Source of the DNA: Stappia indica
Lineage (GTDB): Bacteria > Pseudomonadota > Alphaproteobacteria > Rhizobiales > Stappiaceae
Assembly: GCF_020177335.1 (NCBI RefSeq)
Contig: NZ_JAIVMG010000006.1
Location: forward strand, 124,001 to 188,000
Reading direction: 5' to 3'
Length of the DNA stretch: 64,000 nt
The notes below the pieces were generated by a model that saw only the letters and a program-made list of their open reading frames with translations, was not told the DNA's origin and made no database searches. The stretch's first letter is position 1. Each line of letters begins with the position of its first letter. Both the position numbers and the translations under genes were made by a program. Shown in pieces: positions 43,855 to 51,511 of this stretch.

Positions 43855-44843
43855 GCGAAGGCAACGCATCCCCCCCGGTCCTGGAGCTGAGGAACGTCTC
43901 CAAGACCTATCAGATCAAGCAGGGCATGTTCGGCGAGCGCAAGCCGCTGAAGGCCGTCAATGACGTGTCCCTGTCCCTGCAGCGCGGCGACGTGCTCGGT
44001 CTCGTCGGCGAAAGCGGTTGCGGCAAGTCGACCCTTGCCAAGATCCTGCTCGGCCTGGAGGCGCCGACCAGCGGCGAGGTGCTGGTGGATGGCGAGCCGA
44101 TTGGCGCCCAGAACCGGCGGCTGCTGGCCCGCCGGATCCAGCCGATCTTCCAGGATCCCTATTCCTCGCTGAACCCGCGCAAGTCGATCCGCGACATCAT
44201 CTCGCTGCCCTTGCGGGTGCATGGGATCGGCGACAGCGCCTCGCAGGACAAGGCGGTGCGCGAGATCCTCGATGTGGTCGGACTGCCGTCGCGGGTGATG
44301 AACTCCTACCCGAGCCAGATGTCCGGCGGTCAGCGTCAGCGGGTGGCGATCGCCCGGGCGCTGATCATGAAGCCGGAGGTGGTCGTCTGCGACGAACCGA
44401 CCTCCGCGCTCGATGTGTCGGTGCAGTCGCAGATCCTCAATCTGCTCGGTGAGCTGCGCCGCGAGTTCGGCCTGACCTACCTGTTCATCAGCCACAATCT
44501 GGCAGTGGTGGAGCATCTCGCGACCCGGGTGGCGGTGATGTATCTCGGCCGGATCGTCGAGGAAGCGCCGGTCGGGGCGCTGTTCGATGAGCCGCGCCAT
44601 CCCTACACCGAGGCGCTGCTTGCTTCGGTGCTGACGCCGGAGCCGGACCTGGGTGTGCCGGATACCCATCTGGGCGCGACCTATCCGAACCCGATCGAGC
44701 CGCCCACCGGATGTCACTTCCACCCGCGCTGCGCCCGGGTGATGGAGCGTTGCAAGGGCGTTGCCCCGCAGCTCACCTCCGACGGCGAGCACAGCGTCGA
44801 GTGCCATCTTTATGGCCAGGAGAGCGGTCAGGCGGTGGCCTGA
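43851..44843 (+). CDS. Peptide-type ABC transporter ATPase (DppF family)
   Basis: The 330-residue second ATPase has Walker A GESGCGKSTLAKI, the Q-loop QDPYSSLNPRKSI, signature MSGGQRQRVAIARAL and Walker B VVCDEPTSALDVS. The C-terminal PTGCHFHPRCARVMERC is typical of DppF/OppF. It overlaps the DppD-type gene and completes the transporter. Confidence 0.91.
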   Translation: MSEGNASPPVLELRNVSKTYQIKQGMFGERKPLKAVNDVSLSLQRGDVLGLVGESGCGKSTLAKILLGLEAPTSGEVLVDGEPIGAQNRRLLARRIQPIFQDPYSSLNPRKSIRDIISLPLRVHGIGDSASQDKAVREILDVVGLPSRVMNSYPSQMSGGQRQRVAIARALIMKPEVVVCDEPTSALDVSVQSQILNLLGELRREFGLTYLFISHNLAVVEHLATRVAVMYLGRIVEEAPVGALFDEPRHPYTEALLASVLTPEPDLGVPDTHLGATYPNPIEPPTGCHFHPRCARVMERCKGVAPQLTSDGEHSVECHLYGQESGQAVA

Positions 44844-44888
44844 TCCGGGGCCCCAACATTGGGGGCAGTGGAACAAGAAAGACCGATT

Positions 44889-46469
44889 GTGAGCAGCAGC
44901 AATTTTTCGAAAACGCAGAGCGTGCGCAAATCCGTGCTGCGCACGCGGCATGGGGTGGTGGCCGCCCAGCATCGGCGCGCGGCGGAGGTTGGCGCCGAGA
45001 TATTGGCCGCCGGCGGCGATGCGGTGGACGCGGCGGTTGCCGTGTCCTTCGCCATTGGCGTTGTCGAGCCGTGGATGAGCGGTCCGGGCGGCGGCGGCGC
45101 GATGATGCTGTGGCGCCAGGACGAAGGCCGGGCCTATGCGGTCAACTATGGCATGCGGGCGCCGAAGGCACTCGATCCGGCGGACTATCCGCTTGAGGAA
45201 AACGGCACGGCGGGGGACCTCTTCCCGTGGAAGGCGGTGGCCGGCAACCGCAACGTGGAAGGCGCAACGGCGATAGCCGTGCCGGGCACGGTCGAGGGCG
45301 CGGGCCAGGTCCATGAGCGGTTCGGCAAGCTGCCCTGGGCGGATCTGCTGCAACCGGCGGTCGGGCTCGCCAATGAGGGATTGCTGGTCGACTGGTACGC
45401 GGCGCTGATCATCGCCTCGGCGACCCGCTCGCTCGCCCGCGATCCGGATGCCGCGGCCCAGTATCTGGAGGACGGTCAGTGGCCGACCATCGCCGGTTGG
45501 ACGGCGCTGGCGACCAAGCGCATCGACATGAGCGGCATGGCCGCGACCCTCGACCGGCTGGCCAGGGCCGGCTACCGCGATTTCTACGAGGGCGATATCG
45601 CCGCGATGCTGGTCAAGGACGTTCAGGCCAAGGGCGGCTGCCTTGGCCGCGATGACCTTGCCGGGTACCGGGCAGTGATCGAGGCGCCGCTGAAGCTGGC
45701 CTATCGCGATGCCCATATTCATGCGCTGCCGGGGCTGACGGCCGGGCCGACGCTGGCGGAGGTGCTTGCGTCCCTGGAAGCAGAGCTTGCGCCGGGCGAT
45801 CAGCCCGATGGGGCGGCGTTTGCCGCCTATGCGCGGGCGCTGAAGGGCGCCTATCGCAGCCGGCTTGCCGGCATGGGCGACGGCGAGGCGCCGAGCGCGC
45901 CGGGGTGCACCACGCATTTTTCCATCGTCGACCGGCATGGCAACATGGTGGCGATGACCCAGACGCTGCTGTCGATCTTCGGCTCCCGGGTGGTGTCACC
46001 CTCGACCGGGCTGATGATGAACAATGGCATCATGTGGTTCGATCCGGAGCCGGGCAAGCCCAACTCGCTTGCAGCGGGCAAGCGCTGCCTGATGAATGTC
46101 TGCCCGGTGATCGGCGAGAAAGGCGCGCGGCGTTTCGCGCTCGGCGCATCGGGAGGGCGCAAGATCGTCTCCGCCGTCAGCCAGCTTACCTCGCTCCTCA
46201 CCGATTTCGACATGAGCCTGGAAGAGGCGTTCCACGCGCCGCGCATCGACGTGTCCGGCGGCGAGACAGTGATTGCCGATGAGACGCTGCCGGCTGCGGT
46301 GATCGAGGCGTTGGCCGCCGATCAGCCGGTGACCACGACAAAACGCACCACGTTTCCCTATGCCTTCGCCTGCCCGACAGCGGTCTTGCGCGAGGGGGGA
46401 GAGAACATGGGCGCAACCGAGATCATGTCGCCTTGGGGCGATGCAGCACTTGAAAGGGAGGGAAGCTGA
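44889..46469 (+). CDS. ggt: Gamma-glutamyltransferase family hydrolase
   Basis: The 526-residue Ntn-hydrolase has [20 protein letters not shown] near the N-terminus, [12 protein letters not shown] and the autoprocessing site [20 protein letters not shown]. The first threonine there (about residue 341) is the predicted nucleophile. No signal peptide is evident, so it may act in the cytoplasm on imported peptides. The start is uncertain: GTG at 44889 follows AAGAAAGA, but GTG at 44868 or TTG at 44859 are in frame. It lies between the dpp-type genes and an M20 peptidase. Confidence 0.85.
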   Translation: MSSSNFSKTQSVRKSVLRTRHGVVAAQHRRAAEVGAEILAAGGDAVDAAVAVSFAIGVVEPWMSGPGGGGAMMLWRQDEGRAYAVNYGMRAPKALDPADYPLEENGTAGDLFPWKAVAGNRNVEGATAIAVPGTVEGAGQVHERFGKLPWADLLQPAVGLANEGLLVDWYAALIIASATRSLARDPDAAAQYLEDGQWPTIAGWTALATKRIDMSGMAATLDRLARAGYRDFYEGDIAAMLVKDVQAKGGCLGRDDLAGYRAVIEAPLKLAYRDAHIHALPGLTAGPTLAEVLASLEAELAPGDQPDGAAFAAYARALKGAYRSRLAGMGDGEAPSAPGCTTHFSIVDRHGNMVAMTQTLLSIFGSRVVSPSTGLMMNNGIMWFDPEPGKPNSLAAGKRCLMNVCPVIGEKGARRFALGASGGRKIVSAVSQLTSLLTDFDMSLEEAFHAPRIDVSGGETVIADETLPAAVIEALAADQPVTTTKRTTFPYAFACPTAVLREGGENMGATEIMSPWGDAALEREGS

Positions 46470-46471
46470 CC

Positions 46472-47863
46472 ATGGCATCGAGAGAGGGGGCGATTGCCCG
46501 GGCGGGAGCCTATTTCGATGAGGGGACGTTCAAGGAGGACCTGGCCCGCCTCGTCGCCTTCGAGACGGAGAGCCAGAACCCGGACCAGAAGCCGGAGCTG
46601 CGCCGCTACCTGGACGAGGCGATGCTGCCCTGGCTGACCGAGCTGGGCTTCACCTGCCGCATCTTCGACAATCCGGATCCGCGCGGCGGGCCGCTGCTGG
46701 TCGGTGAGCGCATTGAGGACCCGGCGTTCGAGACGGTGCTGACCTATGGCCATGGCGATGTGATCCGTGCCCAGAGCGACCAGTGGCGCGCTGGGCTCGC
46801 GCCCTTTACCGTGGTGGAGGAAGGCGACCGGCTCTATGGACGCGGCACGGCGGACAACAAGGGCCAGCATCTCATCAACATTGCCGCTCTGGCCCATGTG
46901 CTGGCCGAGCGCGGCAGCCTTGGCTTCAACGTCAAGGTGCTGATCGAGATGTCGGAGGAGACCGGGTCGGCGGGGCTCGCCGCTTTCTGCGCCGCCGAGC
47001 GCGAGTTGCTTTCCGCCGATGTGCTGATCGCCTCCGACGGTCCCCGGCTGCAGCCGGACACGCCGACCATGTTCATGGGCTCGCGTGGCGGTGTCAATTT
47101 CGACCTGATCGTCAATTTCCGCGAGGGGGCGCATCACTCGGGCAACTGGGGCGGGCTCTTGGCCGATCCGGCAACGGTGCTGGCCCATGCGATCGCCTCG
47201 ATCGTCGACGCGCGCGGTCAGATCCAAATCCCGGAGTGGCGGCCGACCAGCCTGACGCCGGATATTCGCGCCGCGCTGCGCGATCTGCCGATCCTCAGCG
47301 AGGAGGGCAGCGGGCCGCGGATCGACGAGGACTGGGGCGAGGAAGAGCTGTCGCCGGCCGAGCGGGTGTTCGGCTGGAACTCCTTTGCCGTTCTGGCCAT
47401 GAAGAGCGGCGTGCCGGAAGCGCCGGTCAATGCCATCTCCGGCTGGGCAAAGGCGCATTGCCAGTTGCGCTATGTGGTGGGGACCGACACCGACGACATC
47501 CTGCCGGCCTTGCGCCGTCATCTCGACGCCCATGGCTTCCAGATGGTCGAGATCACCCCGGCGGACCGGGTGTTCTTCCGCGCCACCCGGCTCGATCCGA
47601 GCGACCCCTGGGTGACCTTCGTCGCCACCTCGCTTGAGGAGAGCGCCGGCAAGGCGCCGCATATCCTGCCGAACCTGGCCGGCTCGCTGCCCAACGACAC
47701 GTTCAGCGAGATCCTCGGCCTGCCGACCGTCTGGGTGCCGCATTCCTATCGCGGCTGTTCGCAGCATGCCCCCAACGAGCATGTGGTGAAAGCCACCTGC
47801 CGCGAGGCCTTGAGCCTGATGGCTGGCCTGTTCTGGGATATCGGCGCGCGCAAACCCGCCTGA
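46472..47863 (+). CDS. M20-family metallopeptidase
   Basis: The 463-residue protein has the M20 zinc motifs YGHGDV (histidine ligand), [12 protein letters not shown] (bridging aspartate) and [11 protein letters not shown] (glutamates). The dimerisation domain lies around residues 200-320. It ends with the typical [13 protein letters not shown]. It starts two bases after the gamma-glutamyltransferase gene, so both are probably coupled. It may cleave dipeptides left after gamma-glutamyl removal; related enzymes also act on amidated amino acids. Confidence 0.87.
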   Translation: MASREGAIARAGAYFDEGTFKEDLARLVAFETESQNPDQKPELRRYLDEAMLPWLTELGFTCRIFDNPDPRGGPLLVGERIEDPAFETVLTYGHGDVIRAQSDQWRAGLAPFTVVEEGDRLYGRGTADNKGQHLINIAALAHVLAERGSLGFNVKVLIEMSEETGSAGLAAFCAAERELLSADVLIASDGPRLQPDTPTMFMGSRGGVNFDLIVNFREGAHHSGNWGGLLADPATVLAHAIASIVDARGQIQIPEWRPTSLTPDIRAALRDLPILSEEGSGPRIDEDWGEEELSPAERVFGWNSFAVLAMKSGVPEAPVNAISGWAKAHCQLRYVVGTDTDDILPALRRHLDAHGFQMVEITPADRVFFRATRLDPSDPWVTFVATSLEESAGKAPHILPNLAGSLPNDTFSEILGLPTVWVPHSYRGCSQHAPNEHVVKATCREALSLMAGLFWDIGARKPA

Positions 47864-47893
47864 CGGTTGCGGACGCACCAATGGTGATATCGG

Positions 47894-47930
47894 AAAGGCG
47901 GCGGGGTCTCCCGGCCGCCTTTTTCGTTTT
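47894..47930 (+). terminator. Rho-independent terminator of the dpp-ggt-M20 operon
   Basis: AAAGGCGGC (47894-47902) pairs imperfectly at its base with GCCGCCTTT (47914-47922), followed by TTCGTTTTTCTT. It lies 30 bases after the peptidase stop. The next 190 bases up to the GMC gene hold no convincing gene. Confidence 0.85.
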
Positions 47931-48120
47931 TCTTCGATGCCCTGAAGGGGTTGGCCGTTGCCGCCGACGCTCGATGCTGTGTCGGAATTCTTGAGTCATG
48001 CGAAGGGGTTCCGGGGTCCTCTTGATGAAGTGATTCAATCGCCCCTCACGCTTTGGATGAAGAAGGGGGAAGGCGCTACCTCTTTTGGTCGGGTACTCCC
48101 AACCGGTTCGCTCATGGAAA

Positions 48121-49815
48121 ATGATCCCGGATCATGCACTGACCGCGCCTGCGGGCCAGGAGGGGTGGAGTGTTCTCGTGAGGGTTGAGACAATCGAGCC
48201 CGACCTGGCGGCCAATCCAGGTGTTTGCGTGATCGGCGCAGGGCCGGTCGGTATCGCGCTCGCTCTCCGCCTGGGGCGGTTACGGCGGCGGGTTCTGCTG
48301 ATCGACGCCGGTCCGATGAGCCCGGTGACCGATATCAGCGGCGCTTTCAAGCTCGATCTCGCCGATGCGCTCACTCATGCCTCTTCCGAGGAAGCGACGC
48401 GGCAGGGGCTGGGGGGCACTTCGAGCGCCTGGGGCGCCCGCTGCTCCCCGTACGAGGCCATCGACTTCAGAATGCGGTCCTATGTGCCGCACTCGGGTGC
48501 GCCGGTGGGGGCGGAGGAGCTTGCCCCCTATGTGACGCCGACGGCTCGTTTTTTCGGGGTGGAGGATCACTTTGCCGACGATGAGGGTGAGGGGGGCAAG
48601 GCGTCGGTACGGATCGGGCGCTACATGCGCGTCAGCCCTTGCGCGGATATGGGGCGGCGCCATGGCGCCGAGTTGGAGGCTTCGGCGCAGGTTGCATTGC
48701 TGCTGGAAACGCGGGTGTTGAAACTCGACTTCGATCCGCTCGCCGGTACCGTGACCCGGATTGTCGCCCTGCGGCGCGGCGAACGCTACACCCTGACACC
48801 CCGGGCCATCGTGCTGTGTTGCGGTGGCATTCAGAATGCCCGGATGCTGCTCGACATGCAGCGTGCTTTTCCGCGTTTCCTGGGCGGAGAGGCTGGACCG
48901 GTCGGGCGTTACTACATGGGACACCTGTCCGGGAGCGTGGCGAGGATTGCCTTCCGTCCGCCGGCCGCCGCTCGCCCGTTTCAGTTCAGCGCCAATCCGG
49001 ACGGCAGTTTCGTCCGGCGCATCTTCACTTTCACGCCCGCGGCGCTCGACCGGGAGAAGCTGCTGAACATCTATTTCGCGCCGGTCAGCTATCCGCTGGG
49101 GGATCCGGACTATCGTAGCTCCACGCTGTCGGCGCTTCACCTGGCGCTTTCCCTCAGATTTCTGACCACCGACTACATGGGCAAGTTCCGGCCTGGCCAC
49201 AAGACGACGCCGTTCGACTTCCGACTGGGCATGCGTGCACATGCGGGAAACATCCTGCGGCAGCCGGTCGGCGCCGTGACGGGGCTCTACCGGATCACCC
49301 GGGAACGTCTGGGCTATACGCAGCGGCTGCCGTTGTTCCAATACGAGAACCCGGCCGGGATCTACGCCTTGCGCTATCATGCCGAACATGCGCCGACCCC
49401 GGCGAGCAGAGTGACGCTTTCAGGTCGCTCAGACAGCGAAGGCGTGCCGATCCCGCGGGTGGATTTTCGCTATTCCTCGATGGACATGGAGTCTGTGGAA
49501 CGGGCGCATGAGGTGTTCGAGAGATGGCTGGCCCAGCACGGGTACGGTCAGATGCACTGGCTCCAGCCAGCAGAGCGGCGACAGGAGCATATCCGTGTTC
49601 AGGCCAGTGACGGGTTTCACCAGATCGGGCTGACGCGCATGTCGGCGAGCCCGGAGACCGGTGTGGTCGACGGGGACCTGAAGGTGCACGGGACGACCAA
49701 TCTGTTCGTCTCCGGTGCCAGCGTCCTGCCCACCAGCAGCTATGCGCATCCTACCTTCACGGCGGTCAGTCTGGCCTTGCGGCTGGCGGATTTTCTGGCC
49801 GCCGGCTTTGTCTGA
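48121..49815 (+). CDS. GMC-family FAD oxidoreductase, probable tailoring enzyme
   Basis: The 564-residue flavoprotein has the FAD motif VCVIGAGPVGIALALRLG near residue 37 and QGLGGTSSAWGARCSPYEAI. VLCCGGIQNARMLLDMQ and the C-terminal GMC segment HGTTNLFVSGASVLPTSSYA follow. GMC enzymes oxidise alcohols or related groups. The start is uncertain: ATG at 48121, or GTG at 48178 after AGGAGGGG. It converges with the NRPS/PKS operon and may act on its product, which is inference from position only. Confidence 0.8.
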   Translation: MIPDHALTAPAGQEGWSVLVRVETIEPDLAANPGVCVIGAGPVGIALALRLGRLRRRVLLIDAGPMSPVTDISGAFKLDLADALTHASSEEATRQGLGGTSSAWGARCSPYEAIDFRMRSYVPHSGAPVGAEELAPYVTPTARFFGVEDHFADDEGEGGKASVRIGRYMRVSPCADMGRRHGAELEASAQVALLLETRVLKLDFDPLAGTVTRIVALRRGERYTLTPRAIVLCCGGIQNARMLLDMQRAFPRFLGGEAGPVGRYYMGHLSGSVARIAFRPPAAARPFQFSANPDGSFVRRIFTFTPAALDREKLLNIYFAPVSYPLGDPDYRSSTLSALHLALSLRFLTTDYMGKFRPGHKTTPFDFRLGMRAHAGNILRQPVGAVTGLYRITRERLGYTQRLPLFQYENPAGIYALRYHAEHAPTPASRVTLSGRSDSEGVPIPRVDFRYSSMDMESVERAHEVFERWLAQHGYGQMHWLQPAERRQEHIRVQASDGFHQIGLTRMSASPETGVVDGDLKVHGTTNLFVSGASVLPTSSYAHPTFTAVSLALRLADFLAAGFV

Positions 49816-49820
49816 ACGGT

Positions 49821-49861
49821 GATGCCCGCCGCGGCCTGTGTCAGATGCTCAGGCGGGCATC
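49821..49861. terminator. Hairpin between convergent genes
   Basis: GATGCCCGCC (49821-49830) and GGCGGGCATC (49852-49861) are perfect 10-base inverted arms around a 21-base loop. It begins six bases after the GMC stop and includes the last codons of the leftward gene. There is no U-tract, so it may be a bidirectional 3'-end structure rather than a simple intrinsic terminator. Confidence 0.5.
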
Positions 49862-51511
49862 AAGGACGAAGCGGCCACCGGCCGCATCGAAATGGTGGCA
49901 GCCGAGCAGCTCCGGCTTGAAGTCGGGCAGAATGGTGCGCACACAGCGCTCCCGGTAGGTCAGAAGGTCGAGCTGTTCGATTTCCATGATGTTCAGCCCG
50001 TATCCGTAAATCCCGTGCGAATTCTGTTGCGACGGGCGGTAGATCTTGCCGTCGACATCGAAGATCCGTCCGGCATTGCGCGCGAACAGGCTGCCCATCA
50101 CCACCGGATTGCGCCGGTGCGGCACGAGACGGCCGAGCCGGGGGCCGTCGACCTGGAACACATGCAACTCGCAGCAATGGTCCTCGTAGGCGTGGAAGGT
50201 CGACAGGTTGGTGAACAGCCACCACTTCTCCTGCAACCGCACCAGCACGCTGTCGGCGGCCGACTGGCCCTCCAGGGCGGTCGCGTAGAGCTCCCACTGG
50301 TGCGGAAAACCGGTACACCGCCAGATCTCGATCCGCCGCGCGGCGTGGGTCTCGGGCATCATGAAGATATCCTCGCCATCGCGAAACACGAAGGGATAGG
50401 ACAGGTGGTAGGGGCAGCGCAGCGCTTCGCCGAGCGGCGTCAACCCATCCTCATCCAGTCGCCCGACGGCGATATGCGCGTTTGTGTCGCCATGGCTGTA
50501 GGTCTCGTAGAACAGGTAGCACGCGCCATCGTGCTCGAACAGGAACGGATCGGCTCTGATGCTGGTCTCCGTCGCCGTGGGGGTCGGGGGAACCTGCCGG
50601 GCCGCCTGCGGATCGAAGGCGTCGATCGATCCCTGACCGAGATAGAGCGTCCACATGGCCGGATCATGCCCCAACCGCTCCAGCACCGCTTTTCGGGCGC
50701 GCCGTCCGAGTTCTCGGGCAAGGGTCGCGGCATAGCGAGGCAGGGCGGCCGCTGGCGGCGGCGCGGCCGCGCCGACCACATCTTCAGGCGCGGTCGGGGC
50801 GTCCACCTGATCGGCGACACGCCGCAATTCGCGCAGGAACAGCGCGGCCGCCCGCTCCTTGACGTAGGCGTTGTTGCGCGCGCCGCTGAACTTTGTGCTG
50901 AAGGCGATGCTGACGATGCAGCGCGACTCCTCGCCTTCGTGGCGGGCGTACAGCGCAAGGGACGTGGTTGGTTCATGCCGCATCACCGGGGCGTAGCCGT
51001 ACCAGTCCGCGTTGACGCCCCACTCGTCGGAAAAGTTGAATGCCCATTCCCCGTGTGGCAGGGCCCTGAGGGCCAGGTTCGGCAGGCCTTCGGGCGTGGT
51101 GCGCAAAACGAGGTCCGCTCCGGTCTCCTCGATCAGGCGCCGGGTCGCCTCCGGATCGATGTGCCCGGTTTTACGGTCGAGCGGCAATGGTTCATGCCGC
51201 AGCTTCCTGAGATCGACCGCCCGGGGCTGGAAGCGGGGGGGGCGGGCCAGCAGGCCGCGTTCAAGCCGGCTGACCGTACTGAAGCCGGTGCTTGCCCTTC
51301 TGGTGCCGAAAGGGGTGGGATGGACAAGCACGGCGGCAAGCGTCAGGCGGGGATCGCGGCTGATGTCCTCCATCGCCATCAGATGCCAGTTCTCGAACCG
51401 GTCGTGCCCGGCGATCAGGAGGGCAACCTTCAGCGGCGACCTGTCCCGGCCGGCCCCGAGTGGTTCGCCATCAGAGCCGGAATGGGGCTGGCCATTATGG
51501 GCGGTCGGCAT
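49841..51511 (-). CDS. Formyltransferase-like/GINT1-like two-domain protein in the NRPS operon
   Basis: The 556-residue protein has two parts. The first about 240 residues resemble a formyltransferase-like Rossmann domain (PLKVALLIAGHDRFENWHL, then GADLVLRTTPEGLP and HGEWAFNFSD). The rest resembles the five-bladed propeller domain of GINT1-type proteins (ADPFLFEHDGACYLFYETYS, YPFVFRDGEDIFMMPE, WWLFTNLS). Related proteins are often near biosynthetic genes, but I know of no proven reaction. The ATG at 51511 is preferred over one at 51538; both overlap the upstream NRPS gene, so the genes are coupled. Formyl, acyl or glycosyl transfer to the peptide product is possible. Confidence 0.6.
   Translation of the reverse strand: MPTAHNGQPHSGSDGEPLGAGRDRSPLKVALLIAGHDRFENWHLMAMEDISRDPRLTLAAVLVHPTPFGTRRASTGFSTVSRLERGLLARPPRFQPRAVDLRKLRHEPLPLDRKTGHIDPEATRRLIEETGADLVLRTTPEGLPNLALRALPHGEWAFNFSDEWGVNADWYGYAPVMRHEPTTSLALYARHEGEESRCIVSIAFSTKFSGARNNAYVKERAAALFLRELRRVADQVDAPTAPEDVVGAAAPPPAAALPRYAATLARELGRRARKAVLERLGHDPAMWTLYLGQGSIDAFDPQAARQVPPTPTATETSIRADPFLFEHDGACYLFYETYSHGDTNAHIAVGRLDEDGLTPLGEALRCPYHLSYPFVFRDGEDIFMMPETHAARRIEIWRCTGFPHQWELYATALEGQSAADSVLVRLQEKWWLFTNLSTFHAYEDHCCELHVFQVDGPRLGRLVPHRRNPVVMGSLFARNAGRIFDVDGKIYRPSQQNSHGIYGYGLNIMEIEQLDLLTYRERCVRTILPDFKPELLGCHHFDAAGGRFVLDARLSI

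Noticed and set aside
43794-45938. Leftward open frame of about 700 codons opposite the DppF-type and ggt genes
   Set aside because: It covers two recognised forward genes and has no ribosome-binding site or domain.
47931-48120. Small forward open frame between the M20 terminator and the GMC gene
   Set aside because: It overlaps the GMC start in another frame, has no convincing ribosome-binding site and no family resemblance; the stretch is better read as leader sequence.
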